In this document: positions 28,283 to 37,539 of the stretch, piece after piece | Numbering within the stretch: position 1 is the stretch's first letter | How the letters are laid out: each line of letters starts with the position of its first letter | NCBI RefSeq assembly: GCF_020991415.1 | Contig: NZ_JAJMOY010000003.1 | Location: 372,001-436,000, forward strand | Direction of reading: 5' to 3' | Source: Flavobacterium sp. ENC | Lineage (GTDB): Bacteria > Bacteroidota > Bacteroidia > Flavobacteriales > Flavobacteriaceae | Length of the DNA: 64,000 nucleotides | The notes under the pieces: model-generated | What the model was told of the DNA's origin: nothing | What the model saw: only the letters and a program-made list of their open reading frames with translations | The model's database searches: none | Made by a program: the position numbers and the translations under genes

Positions 28283-30349
28283 ATGAAATATTTATTAGTC
28301 CTACTATTAGCGGGTTTCACCTCCGGCGCTCAGATTCAGAAAGAGCAGCTCAACCTTATGCCCTGGCCTCAGAGTATTGTATTAAATGAAGGAAATTTTA
28401 CTTTAACCAGAAATTTTAAAGTAAACATTACCGGAAATCCAAATCCAAGAATCTTTGGCGGTGTAACACGTTTTTTACGTCGTTTAGATGGTAGAACCGG
28501 TATCTTTTTCGAACAGGGTTTTATTGCAAAATTAAATGAAGTTCCTACAGCCGAGTTACAGATTAATTGTACCAAAAGCGGAAAGATTGCTTTATATGAA
28601 GATGAAAGTTATCATCTGGATATCACTCAGAACAAAATTACAATAAACGCAACCAGCGATTTAGGAGCGCTACATGGCCTCGAAACGTTATTGCAAATGG
28701 TACAGAATAATAGTACCTCATTTTACTTCCCAAACTCCCAGATTTCAGATTTTCCAAGATTTACCTGGAGAGGCCTGATGATCGATGCGGCCAGGCATTT
28801 CCAGCCGGTTGATGTGATCAAAAGAAATATTGACGCACTGGCAGCTATGAAAATGAACGTTTTTCACTGGCATTTAGTAGACGATCAGGGATGGAGAATT
28901 GAAACAAAAAAACATCCAAAACTAATAGAACTGGCTTCGGATGGATTGTATTACACACAGGAGGAAATTAAAAATATCGTAAAATATGCTGATGAGCGCG
29001 GTATTTTGATAGTTCCGGAAATAGATGTTCCCGGCCACGGATCAGCCATTTTAACCGCTTACCCGGAAATTGGCAGTAAAGTGATTACGCTGACTGGAGG
29101 AACTGCAGAAAAAAATATTCAGGGAACTGCTATTGCGACCTATGGAATTGAAAGAAATGCAGGTATTTTTTCGCCAACATTAGATCCTTCAAATCCTAAA
29201 ACATATCAATTACTTAGTGAATTATTTGACGAAGTGTGCCCTCTATTTCCCGGGTCTTATTTTCATATCGGGGGAGATGAAAACGAAGGGAAAGATTGGG
29301 ACGCAAATCCAAAAATTCAGGAGTTTAAAAAGAAAAATAAGCTAGCGACCAACCACGAATTACAAACGTATTTCACGATGCAGCTGGTGCCTATGCTTAA
29401 AAAACATGGTAAACAACTCATGGGATGGGAAGAAATTTTGACAAAAAACATGTCAAAAGATGCCATCATACATTCGTGGAGAGGACCAAATGAAGGAGTT
29501 ATTGCAGGACAATCATTGGTAGACGCCGTAAAAAAAGGATACAAAACCGTTTTGTCGAACGGATATTATATCGATTTGATGTATCCGGTAGAAAGTCATT
29601 ACCTGAATGATCCGATGCCAAAAGGAGCCGATTTATCTGCCGAGGAAAAAGCAAGGATTTTAGGAGGAGAAGCCACCATGTGGACAGAGCTTGCAACACC
29701 AACAACAATAGATTCAAGAGTTTGGCCGAGAACAGCTGCAATTGCAGAAAGACTATGGTCTGCCGAAACGGTTACCGATGTGGCAAACATGCGTAAACGA
29801 CTTGAAGTAGTTTCGTTTAGATTAGAAGAACTCGGATTGACACACATTCGCAATAAAGCAGTTATCTTAAGAAACATCGCGAACAATCAGAACATAAAAC
29901 CGCTGAGCGAATTTTCGAATGTTTGTGAACCGTTAAAAGGATATAAACGCAATAAAGGCGGAACTGAATATCAGATGTATTCTCCGTTTACCCTTTTTGC
30001 AGACGCCTGTACACCGGATGCTAAAGATGCTTTGGCCTTTGATGATGCAGTAAATCAATATTTAACCAATAAATCAACGGATAATAAGGCAAAAGTAGTG
30101 GCATATTTGAACAAGTGGATTGCCGTCAACAAAGGTTTAAATGAATTGAGTGCCAATGCACCTTTAGTTCAGCCTATTTTGCCTTTAGCTAAAAAGCTGA
30201 ATGATGTGTCGGAACAATTATTACTTGTTTTGGATAACAAATCAACTTTAAAAGCAGATGATCTGAAAAAACTGGTAGAAGAATGTGACTCCAAGGATCA
30301 TGCTGATGTGGAGCTGGCTGTTTACAAAAGTTTAAAGAAATTAATATAA
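28283..30349 (+). CDS. GH20 beta-N-acetylhexosaminidase
   Basis: 688 residues with a signal peptide (MKYLLVLLLAGFTSGAQ). N-terminal GH20b-type domain at about 22-155, catalytic barrel at about 155-510 with FTWRGLMIDAARHFQP, HWHLVDDQGWR and the catalytic Asp332-Glu333 pair in HIGGDENEG. The C-terminal extension of about 120 residues is helical. It would release GlcNAc from chitobiose and longer oligomers in the periplasm. It is the last gene of the CusCD II operon, ahead of a strong hairpin. Confidence 0.94.
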   Translation: MKYLLVLLLAGFTSGAQIQKEQLNLMPWPQSIVLNEGNFTLTRNFKVNITGNPNPRIFGGVTRFLRRLDGRTGIFFEQGFIAKLNEVPTAELQINCTKSGKIALYEDESYHLDITQNKITINATSDLGALHGLETLLQMVQNNSTSFYFPNSQISDFPRFTWRGLMIDAARHFQPVDVIKRNIDALAAMKMNVFHWHLVDDQGWRIETKKHPKLIELASDGLYYTQEEIKNIVKYADERGILIVPEIDVPGHGSAILTAYPEIGSKVITLTGGTAEKNIQGTAIATYGIERNAGIFSPTLDPSNPKTYQLLSELFDEVCPLFPGSYFHIGGDENEGKDWDANPKIQEFKKKNKLATNHELQTYFTMQLVPMLKKHGKQLMGWEEILTKNMSKDAIIHSWRGPNEGVIAGQSLVDAVKKGYKTVLSNGYYIDLMYPVESHYLNDPMPKGADLSAEEKARILGGEATMWTELATPTTIDSRVWPRTAAIAERLWSAETVTDVANMRKRLEVVSFRLEELGLTHIRNKAVILRNIANNQNIKPLSEFSNVCEPLKGYKRNKGGTEYQMYSPFTLFADACTPDAKDALAFDDAVNQYLTNKSTDNKAKVVAYLNKWIAVNKGLNELSANAPLVQPILPLAKKLNDVSEQLLLVLDNKSTLKADDLKKLVEECDSKDHADVELAVYKSLKKLI

Positions 30350-30399
30350 AGTTTGGTTTGAATTAGTAGTTAGTAAGTTTAAGTTACCAGATTGTCTAG

Positions 30400-30432
30400 T
30401 TATCTCTATCAGAACGTTTCTGGTAGAGATAA
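30400..30432 (+). terminator. Long hairpin after the GH20 gene
   Basis: 15-bp nearly perfect stem (TTATCTCTATCAGAA / TTCTGGTAGAGATAA, one G-T pair) with a 3-base loop, 51 bases after the GH20 stop. No T-run follows, so it may be a 3'-end stabiliser or processing signal that separates the operon from chiA. Confidence 0.55.
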
Positions 30433-30857
30433 TTATAGTGACGAATTTATAACGGCTCTTTTAAACTTCAAAAATAAATTCAGAATCAATAATAAAAATA
30501 ACCATTAAAATATTTATTAACCTTTAAAAACCAAATAAAAGAATACCCAAAAACATGACAATAAAGTAGAATTTTAGAAAGTAGAATTGCCCCCCAAATT
30601 TATCTTTTTTTTATTTATTACTAATTTTTTAAAAAAGAAGTATACATAAATATCAATCAATACTATTTGCTAATGATTATGGTAGAATCAGTAATAGTAA
30701 TATTTATTTATAGAAGTAAATCGAATTAATTTCCAATGATTGCAAAGTTTCCATTTGCAGTCAGTTGAATCCCGATTATCGTTTTTATGTACTGAATTTC
30801 AGTATGTAAGTGATTGTAATTGGAATATTTTTTTCTATTAACCAATATTTATTAATT
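30433..30857 (+). other. AT-rich leader region of chiA
   Basis: The 508 bases between GH20 and chiA hold no gene. Beyond the hairpin at 30400, the clearest structure is a 15-bp palindrome TACTGAA-T-TTCAGTA at 30790-30804, 53 bases before the chiA ATG, a possible operator. A weak promoter candidate is TTG...TATCGTTT near 30756-30787. The paired direct repeats of the susC promoters are not present at a matching distance, so chiA is probably controlled differently. Confidence 0.5.
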
Positions 30858-33800
30858 ATGAAACATTATTACAGATTGCTTTTATTGTTATTGTTTCCCT
30901 TACTCGCGTCAGCCCAACCAGCTCACGGAAAGAAAGTAGTGGGGTATTATGCGCAATGGTCCATTTATGCGAGGGACTTTAACGTTCCGAAAATTGACGG
31001 AAGTAAATTGACGCATTTGAATTATTCTTTTTATGGGACAACTTTTGACCCTGCCCATCCGGAGAATACAAAACTTCATTGTTTGGATACCTATGCTGAT
31101 TTTGAGCATATGGAAGGCGGAATTCCGTGGGATGCCCCTGTAAAAGGGAACTTTTATGACTTGAAAAAGTTAAAAGAAAAGTATCCGCATTTAAAAATTT
31201 TAATTTCTGTTGGAGGATGGACCAAAGGTCAGGATCTTTCTCCAATTGCCGCCAGCCCGGTAGCAAGAGCCGCTTTGGCTGCAGATATGGCGAACTTCAT
31301 TGTTACTTATCCATTTATTGACGGATTCGACATTGACTGGGAATATCCTCTTTCCGGAGGAACAGACGGTACCGAGGTGATCAACGGGGCACCAATTCCT
31401 CCACAAAAGTACAGCCCGGACGACAACAAGAATTTAGTGTATTTACTGAAAGCAATGCGTCAGGCAATGCCCAATAAATTGGTTACGATTGCAGCCGGAA
31501 ACAATGTTAGAAAAGTGGCGCAGCAATATTTAGGCCCATCTAACAGAGCACAGTACGGAATGACAGAAGACATTTCGACGTATTGTGATTATATTACTTA
31601 TTTTGGCTATGATTTTGGTGGAAACTGGTATGATAAAACCTGCTACAATGCACCATTGTACGCCAGCGGAAACACAAATGACCCACTTTACGGAGCGACA
31701 CAATCAGAATCACTGGATGAACTGACCAGTCAATACTTAAATGTGGTAGGATTTCCGGCGAATAAACTGATCATGGGATTGCCTTTTTACGGTAAAAAGT
31801 TTGATCATGTTGCCACGAACTCCACTAACGGATTATTCGTTTCAGCTCCAAGAGATATAGTTTCAGGCTGTACGAATCCGCAAAATCCAACAGGAACCTG
31901 GGATGGTCCGGCAGCCTGCGAAAAATCAGGAAGTATCGAAATTTGCGATTTAGTCGGAAATCCGGTGACCAATTCACACGCTTACTTAGATCCGACTACC
32001 ATGTTGGTTACGCCAACGGCTGCAGCTGCAGGATGGGTACGTTATTTTGACAATACTACCAAAGTGCCTTACTTATACAATGCCACTTTAAAACAGTTTA
32101 TCAGCTATGAAGATAAACAATCAATGGATTTAAAAGTACAGTATATCAAGTCCAGAAATCTTGCCGGAGGTATGGTTTGGGAATTATCCCAGGATACCAG
32201 AGGTGCTATACCGAACTCCTTATTAACCCAGGTAGATACTTCATTTGGAAGCGTTGTTCCCGGAACAGTAAGTATTTCAGGTTCGGTAAAAAACGGAGCA
32301 GCTTTAGTTCCGAATGTTACCGTTGAATTGCGCAACGCCAGTAATGCAGTATTGCAAACCGTAGTATCTACAGGAGGTAATTTTACCTTCAGCAACTTAA
32401 CTTCAGGACAAAATTATATCCTTACAGCTGCAAAATCTACGTATACTTTTACTCCCGTAACGTTAACGAATGTAACAACAAACCAAACGGCAGTTGTTAT
32501 AAACGGCACTCAGCCTTTATACACGGTAAGCGGAACAGTTCTTAACGGAGCAACAGGCGTTTCTGGTGTAACGGTTACAGCAACTTCTGGATCTACTGTT
32601 TTAACAGCAGTTTCTAATGCAAGCGGAGTTTACAGCGTAACAGGTTTAACAGCCGGACTTAACTTCACCGTTACAGCTGCAAAAACAGGATTCTCCTACA
32701 CGCCAACTTCAACCGTTTATAATGCAATCGATGCTAATAAAACGTTGAATTTTGCTCAGGGTGCACCAGTTGTTTATTACACCGTAAGCGGAACTGTTTT
32801 GAACGGATCAACTCCAGTTTCTGGTGTAACAGTTACAGCAACTTCAACAGCCGGAACTTTTACGGCAACTTCAAATGCAAGCGGCGTTTATTCGATAGGG
32901 AATTTACCGTCAGGCGGAAATTATACCGTAACGGCAGCTTTGGCCGGACAAACGTATACGCCGGCTTCAACAGTTTATACCAATTTAACTGCTAACAAAA
33001 CATTAAACTTCTCTCAGGATGTTATTGTAGTTCCTTCCAATAAAATTAGCGGAACAGTTAAAAACGGATCAACTCCGGTTGCTGGTGCAAAAGTAGAAAT
33101 CGTTTTGCCGTGGACAGACAATACACACAACTGGAAAAGCGTAATTGCCATAACAGATGCACAAGGGAAATACAGCTTTGATAATTCGGTTGTAGCGGGT
33201 TATAACACTGTTACAAGTCTTAAATTAAACAGCTGGGAAAATGGTGAAGTAAGCTATTTCCCTAATAACCTGGCAAACTTTGCTGTTCCTGCAAACCCAA
33301 CGGTTTACAATTTTAATACAAGCTCTACCGCAAAATCAGCATTGGCTGCCGTTGTAAATTTAATCAGCGGATCGGTTAAAAACGGAACAACTCCGGTTGC
33401 TGGTGCAAAAGTAGAAATTGTTTTACCATGGACTGATAACACGCACAACTGGAAAAGTGTTTTAGCCACAACAGATGCATCAGGAAATTATACTTTTGAT
33501 AATTCAGTTGTAGCAGGGTATACACAAATTTTAAGTTTGAAATTGAACTCATGGGAAAATGGTGAAGTGACTTATTATCCAAATAACTTAGCCAACTTTG
33601 CAGTTCCAACAACTCCAACGGTTTATAATTTTAACAGACAGGCAGTGGTTGCGACTAAACCGGTTGTTACCATCACAGCGCCAACAGCTTCGGCGATTGC
33701 TATCAATTTAGGATCAGCAATTAATTTTGTTGCAAGTGTTGGATTAAGTGCTGCTGATGCCACTACAATTTCCTCTGTTGTATTCAGTTTAGATGGACAA

Positions 33801-35597
33801 AGCCTGAGTGCTGCCAATTCTTCGGGAACTTATACAGCGATCTGGACACCGGCAGCAAATCAGTTTTCGCTTGCTCATACATTAACCGTTACAGCTACTG
33901 CATCAAACGGAACAACAGAAGCAAAAACATATAGTTTTACATTAACTTGTTCAGGTGCAAACTGTCCAAATTCATTGCCGGTAATTACATGGAATTCACC
34001 ATCGAATACTACTGTAAACCAAAGTTCTTTCCAGGTGGTGCCAATTTCAGTTAAAGCAGTTGATAGTGACGGATCGGTTTCAGGTGTTACTATTACCATA
34101 AATGGAGGTACATTTAACATGACGGCAGGTGCCAATAATACCTATACGTACAATTTTACACCAGCTGCTTATCAGGATTATCCGGTTGTAATCAAAGCAA
34201 CCGATAACAGAGCTGCTGTAACTACCTTAAACAATACCATTAAAATTGCTCCGGTGAGCACTAATAGATTTATCCCGCTTCCCTCTAAAATTATTTTAGG
34301 ATATGCACATTCCTGGGAAAATGCTGGTGCTCCGTTTTTATATTTCTCTCAAATGGTGGGAAGTAAATTTAACGTAGTCGATTATTCTTTCGTAGAAACA
34401 GTGAATCGTGATGGTTATACACCAGTATTAACTACAAATGACACGAGATATCTGACCAATGGTGTTTTCAATAAGCAATTATTGAAAAATGATATAAAAT
34501 CCTTAAGAGATAGCGGTGTTCCTGTTATTGTTTCTATCGGAGGTCAAAATGGTCATGTTGTTCTGGATAATGTAGCTCAAAAAAATATTTTTGTTAATGG
34601 TCTGAAAGCCATTATTGATGAGTATCAATTTGATGGAGTTGATATTGATTTTGAAGGCGGATCGATGAATTTTAATGCAGGAGGTTTAAGAGATATTTCC
34701 TATGCCGGTATTTCTGTTTATCCAAGATTAAAAAACGTAGTAGATGCTTTCAAAGAATTAAAAACGTACTATGGCCCTGGATTTTTATTAACTGCAGCTC
34801 CGGAAACACAATACGTACAAGGAGGTTATTCTACCTATACAGATACTTTTGGTTCCTTCCTGCCAATCATTCAAAACTTGCGTAATGAATTGGATTTGTT
34901 AGCGGTACAATTGTATAATACAGGAGGAGAAAACGGATTAGATGGTCAGTATTATGGTTCAGCTAAGAAATCAAACATGGTAACAGCCCTAACTGATATG
35001 GTCATAAAAGGGTACAACATTGCTACAACAGGAATGCATTTTGATGGTTTACCTGCCTCAAAAGTTCTTATTGCATTACCAGCTTGTCCAAGTGCAGCAG
35101 GCAGCGGTTATTTAACGCCGACAGAAGGAATTAATGCTATGCATTATTTAAGAACCGGAACCACTTTTTCAGGAAGAACCTACACAATGCAGCCAGGCGG
35201 ACCCTATCCTTCTTTAAGAGGTCTAATGACCTGGTCTGTAAACTGGGATGCCTCTTCTTGTGGTAATTCATCTGAATTGTCTAAAGCGTATGCCGCTTAT
35301 TTTGCTTCGCAGTCAGCAGCAAAAACATTGTCCCTTGAAAAAATTGAAGTGAAAAGTAACACAGTAGCTTATTTTAAAAATAATGCCTTATCGGTTACAA
35401 ATGAAACAGAAGATATCGCTCAGGTGGATGTGTTTAATACGATTGGACAATCAATTGTAAGTCATAAAAACATTCAGAACAATAAAGAAGTACTGCTTCA
35501 AAACCAAAGTTTCTCCACTAAACAATTATTTATAGTGATAGTGACTGACAAGGCAGGAAATAAAAAATCATTCAAAGTCATGAACTTTTTAAACTAA
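30858..35597 (+). CDS. chiA: Secreted chitinase with two GH18 domains and a type IX secretion signal
   Basis: 1579 residues from ATG 30858 (MKHYYRLLLL..., signal peptide to about ASAQ20); a longer frame from 30810 would bury the signal. Order: GH18 domain I at about 24-465 with SVGGW (117-121) and a complete DGFDIDWE (Asp155, Asp158, Asp160, Glu162); five carboxypeptidase-regulatory/CNA-B-like beta modules at about 470-930; Ig-like modules at about 935-1140; GH18 domain II at about 1145-1490 with DGVDIDFE (Asp1259-Glu1266); and a T9SS type A C-terminal domain at about 1500-1579 (VDVFNTIGQSI, KSFKVMNFLN). F. johnsoniae ChiA, required for chitin growth and secreted by the T9SS, has the same layout and almost the same length. 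Domain I looks like a deep-cleft exo type and domain II an endo type, by analogy. Confidence 0.96.
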   Translation: MKHYYRLLLLLLFPLLASAQPAHGKKVVGYYAQWSIYARDFNVPKIDGSKLTHLNYSFYGTTFDPAHPENTKLHCLDTYADFEHMEGGIPWDAPVKGNFYDLKKLKEKYPHLKILISVGGWTKGQDLSPIAASPVARAALAADMANFIVTYPFIDGFDIDWEYPLSGGTDGTEVINGAPIPPQKYSPDDNKNLVYLLKAMRQAMPNKLVTIAAGNNVRKVAQQYLGPSNRAQYGMTEDISTYCDYITYFGYDFGGNWYDKTCYNAPLYASGNTNDPLYGATQSESLDELTSQYLNVVGFPANKLIMGLPFYGKKFDHVATNSTNGLFVSAPRDIVSGCTNPQNPTGTWDGPAACEKSGSIEICDLVGNPVTNSHAYLDPTTMLVTPTAAAAGWVRYFDNTTKVPYLYNATLKQFISYEDKQSMDLKVQYIKSRNLAGGMVWELSQDTRGAIPNSLLTQVDTSFGSVVPGTVSISGSVKNGAALVPNVTVELRNASNAVLQTVVSTGGNFTFSNLTSGQNYILTAAKSTYTFTPVTLTNVTTNQTAVVINGTQPLYTVSGTVLNGATGVSGVTVTATSGSTVLTAVSNASGVYSVTGLTAGLNFTVTAAKTGFSYTPTSTVYNAIDANKTLNFAQGAPVVYYTVSGTVLNGSTPVSGVTVTATSTAGTFTATSNASGVYSIGNLPSGGNYTVTAALAGQTYTPASTVYTNLTANKTLNFSQDVIVVPSNKISGTVKNGSTPVAGAKVEIVLPWTDNTHNWKSVIAITDAQGKYSFDNSVVAGYNTVTSLKLNSWENGEVSYFPNNLANFAVPANPTVYNFNTSSTAKSALAAVVNLISGSVKNGTTPVAGAKVEIVLPWTDNTHNWKSVLATTDASGNYTFDNSVVAGYTQILSLKLNSWENGEVTYYPNNLANFAVPTTPTVYNFNRQAVVATKPVVTITAPTASAIAINLGSAINFVASVGLSAADATTISSVVFSLDGQSLSAANSSGTYTAIWTPAANQFSLAHTLTVTATASNGTTEAKTYSFTLTCSGANCPNSLPVITWNSPSNTTVNQSSFQVVPISVKAVDSDGSVSGVTITINGGTFNMTAGANNTYTYNFTPAAYQDYPVVIKATDNRAAVTTLNNTIKIAPVSTNRFIPLPSKIILGYAHSWENAGAPFLYFSQMVGSKFNVVDYSFVETVNRDGYTPVLTTNDTRYLTNGVFNKQLLKNDIKSLRDSGVPVIVSIGGQNGHVVLDNVAQKNIFVNGLKAIIDEYQFDGVDIDFEGGSMNFNAGGLRDISYAGISVYPRLKNVVDAFKELKTYYGPGFLLTAAPETQYVQGGYSTYTDTFGSFLPIIQNLRNELDLLAVQLYNTGGENGLDGQYYGSAKKSNMVTALTDMVIKGYNIATTGMHFDGLPASKVLIALPACPSAAGSGYLTPTEGINAMHYLRTGTTFSGRTYTMQPGGPYPSLRGLMTWSVNWDASSCGNSSELSKAYAAYFASQSAAKTLSLEKIEVKSNTVAYFKNNALSVTNETEDIAQVDVFNTIGQSIVSHKNIQNNKEVLLQNQSFSTKQLFIVIVTDKAGNKKSFKVMNFLN
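33045..33640 (+). repeat. Tandem duplicated module inside chiA
   Basis: Two copies of a roughly 278-base unit, starting at 33045 and 33363 (period 318), encode almost the same 93 residues: KNGSTPVAGAKVEIVLPWTD ... WENGEVSYFPNNLANFAVP. The strong DNA identity points to a recent internal duplication or ongoing gene conversion within the linker. Confidence 0.85.
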
Positions 35598-35757
35598 GGT
35601 TTACGACAAAGAATGGAAAATTTAGAAATAAAAAAATTGGGACGGTTAAAATTGAGTTTGGTTATTTATTTTTTAATCTGGTTTTTATATTTCGAATAAA
35701 TGCAGTGAATTGGGGTGATTTGTTATTTGGTTTTCACCTGAAGGAGCGCATTATGAA

Positions 35758-35784
35758 CCCGACAATTTATTGTCGGGTTTTTTT
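35758..35784. terminator. Intrinsic terminator of chiA
   Basis: CCCGACAA / TTGTCGGG stem with TTTA loop and seven T. It lies between the convergent chiA and the small outer-membrane protein gene, about 160 bases after the chiA stop. Confidence 0.9.
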
Positions 35785-35796
35785 ATAGTTTAAATT

Positions 35797-36357
35797 TTAA
35801 AAATTATATCCTATTCTTACATGTAAATCAACTGCTACTTCACCTTTTTCGCTATTTATCTTTTCCAGAAAATGTCGGTAACCAACACCAAAACCAGTTT
35901 CATAATGAAAATTATTTCCTAAGTTTCGACGAATACCCCATTTTGGAATAATAGAAATAGTACTTATGACATCAACATTTTTGTTAGAAATAACAAATAC
36001 ATCGGATTGGTATTTTAAATTTAGCGCAATAAAATTTGCACTGTTGTTAGCTGTAACTTTATTATTAACAGCTCTTTTTTGAATGTTATAATAGTATCTG
36101 GGTTCTAAAGTAAGAACAGGAACTACTACACTGCCAATTTTGTCATTTGAACTCCCTCCAAATAGTCCTGCGTCTACTCCTAATTCGCTTTTTAATGAAA
36201 GATTAGATAATAATCTGCTTTCATTGTTAACCCAAAAGCCTAAAAAGCCGGTTTGTATGCCGAAAATTGATTTTTCTAAGGTTGCTTTTTGCTGCGAAAG
36301 AACTTTTACTCCAAATAGCAGCATAAGGATAAGTGTCATTATTTTTAATACTTTCAT
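35797..36357 (-). CDS. Predicted outer-membrane beta-barrel protein, unknown
   Basis: 186 residues with a signal peptide (MKVLKIMTLILMLLFGVKVLSQ) and alternating hydrophobic strands ending in RIGYNF, the terminal aromatic typical of outer-membrane barrels. Pieces such as GIQTGFLGFW, LEPRYYYNIQKR and YETGFGVGYRHF are barrel-like. No family recognised. It is the second gene of a two-gene set (10-base gap) with another barrel-like protein. Confidence 0.7.
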   Translation of the reverse strand: MKVLKIMTLILMLLFGVKVLSQQKATLEKSIFGIQTGFLGFWVNNESRLLSNLSLKSELGVDAGLFGGSSNDKIGSVVVPVLTLEPRYYYNIQKRAVNNKVTANNSANFIALNLKYQSDVFVISNKNVDVISTISIIPKWGIRRNLGNNFHYETGFGVGYRHFLEKINSEKGEVAVDLHVRIGYNF

Positions 36358-36367
36358 AGTTTAGTTA

Positions 36368-36946
36368 TTAATAAATTTCTATTCCCAATTTAAATCCGGC
36401 ACTTTCAATATTATGATAATCGACCTTTTTATTGGATGAATTAGTAAATGTTTTGTATAAATTTTGATGGGAATAACACAATTCAAAACTGCCGAGAACC
36501 TTTTTGAAAATTACGAATCTGTACCCGACACCTATTCGCATCAGGACACCGAATTTTTCAACTTGTCCCAAATGCCCCCCTAAATCAAAAGAGGTTGATA
36601 AACTTTCTTTTGTATCGTTTAAGACCCATTTAATCCCACCAGTAACCGGGATATAATCAATTTTTGGCTGATTTATAAATTCGTATCCACTTCCTGCCCT
36701 AAAAGCAAAATGTTTAGAAATATAGTAGTCTAAATGTATACTAGTTCCCAGTATTTTAGATTTAGTACTAGTTTCGGAGATCTCATTATGTTCTGAAGGG
36801 ATCTTAAAATCGTAAGGGAACAGGAGTAGTGCTGAAGCCTCAATACTAGGACCCCGATCCTTAAATTCTCTATTTTGAGAATGAACTATTATTGGGATTA
36901 ATAGTAAAATTTTAAAAAACCATTTTAAATCCATGCCATGTTTCAT
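36368..36946 (-). CDS. Predicted outer-membrane beta-barrel protein, unknown
   Basis: 192 residues with an N-terminal hydrophobic stretch (FFKILLLIPIIVHSQ) and a strand-rich body with GGIKWVLND, GGHLGQVEKF and RIGVGYRFVIFKK. Two starts are possible, ATG 36946 (MKHG) and ATG 36934 (MDLK); the second makes a more compact signal peptide. A TAnnTTTG box on the minus strand at 36988-36995 supports a promoter. It looks like a distant relative of its downstream neighbour. Divergent from an XRE regulator. Confidence 0.65.
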   Translation of the reverse strand: MKHGMDLKWFFKILLLIPIIVHSQNREFKDRGPSIEASALLLFPYDFKIPSEHNEISETSTKSKILGTSIHLDYYISKHFAFRAGSGYEFINQPKIDYIPVTGGIKWVLNDTKESLSTSFDLGGHLGQVEKFGVLMRIGVGYRFVIFKKVLGSFELCYSHQNLYKTFTNSSNKKVDYHNIESAGFKLGIEIY

Positions 36947-36987
36947 TTTTTTTAGCCATTCCGTACAGACTAGTGTTTATGTAGTGC

Positions 36988-36995
36988 CAAAAATA
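36988..36995 (-). promoter_or_regulatory. Putative -7 box of the barrel-protein pair
   Basis: TATTTTTG on the minus strand, 41 bases before ATG 36946. No TTG at the -33 position. Confidence 0.4.
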
Positions 36996-37063
36996 AAATA
37001 ACAAACACTTATTTTATATAAGTTTTACTTTACATTTATAATTTTAATAAGTAAATTATTTCT

Positions 37064-37071
37064 TATTTTTG
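37064..37071 (+). promoter_or_regulatory. Putative -7 box of the XRE regulator, near-leaderless
   Basis: TATTTTTG ends 9 bases before the ATG at 37081. With a start site 5-8 bases after the box the mRNA would have 1-5 bases of leader, so translation would be leaderless or nearly so. Confidence 0.5.
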
Positions 37072-37080
37072 TAAAAAAAA

Positions 37081-37440
37081 ATGCTTTTAGAAAATTTACG
37101 AAAGATTAGAATTATCAAGGGATTTTCTCAGGACTACGTAGCTGATCTATTAAACATATCTCAGGCGGCGTATTCGGATATAGAAAGAGGTAAGACGAAA
37201 ATTAATTTTGAAAAATTAAAAAAAATAGCTTCCATTTTTGATCTTGAAATTAGCAGTATTATTGACTTTCACGAAACAAAGAAGCTTGATAAATTAGTTT
37301 CTGATCATGTTAGTACAACTCCGGATGAGATGAAAACGATAATGGATCTTTTTGATAAGGAAAGACAATTATATCAGGAACAAATAGATAATTTAAAAAG
37401 CGAAATAATTTATCTGAGAAATAGATTAGATAAAAAATAA
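37081..37440 (+). CDS. XRE-family transcriptional regulator
   Basis: 119 residues: helix-turn-helix at about 1-60 (LRKIRIIKGFSQDYVADLLN, ISQAAYSDIERGKTKINFE) and a C-terminal coiled-coil helix at about 85-119 (DKERQLYQEQIDNLKSEIIY) that could dimerise. It is divergent from the pair of barrel-protein genes, whose promoter would be its natural target together with its own. No phage or plasmid genes are near. Confidence 0.85.
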   Translation: MLLENLRKIRIIKGFSQDYVADLLNISQAAYSDIERGKTKINFEKLKKIASIFDLEISSIIDFHETKKLDKLVSDHVSTTPDEMKTIMDLFDKERQLYQEQIDNLKSEIIYLRNRLDKK

Positions 37441-37539
37441 AAAGATTAATTCAGAACATTATGAGGATATGTTTTTAAGTACTTTTGGATTTCAAAAATT
37501 GTAGTAAAAAAAGTTCATGCCAAAATCAAACAACTAAAT

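Noticed and set aside
30352..30382. Possible fourth copy of the 21-bp-period direct repeat (GTTTGGTTTG / GTAAGTTTAA) after the GH20 gene
   Set aside because: Weaker match, and no TAnnTTTA or TAnnTTTG box at 28 or 49 bases downstream; it lies about 475 bases from chiA, so chance in T-rich DNA is likely.
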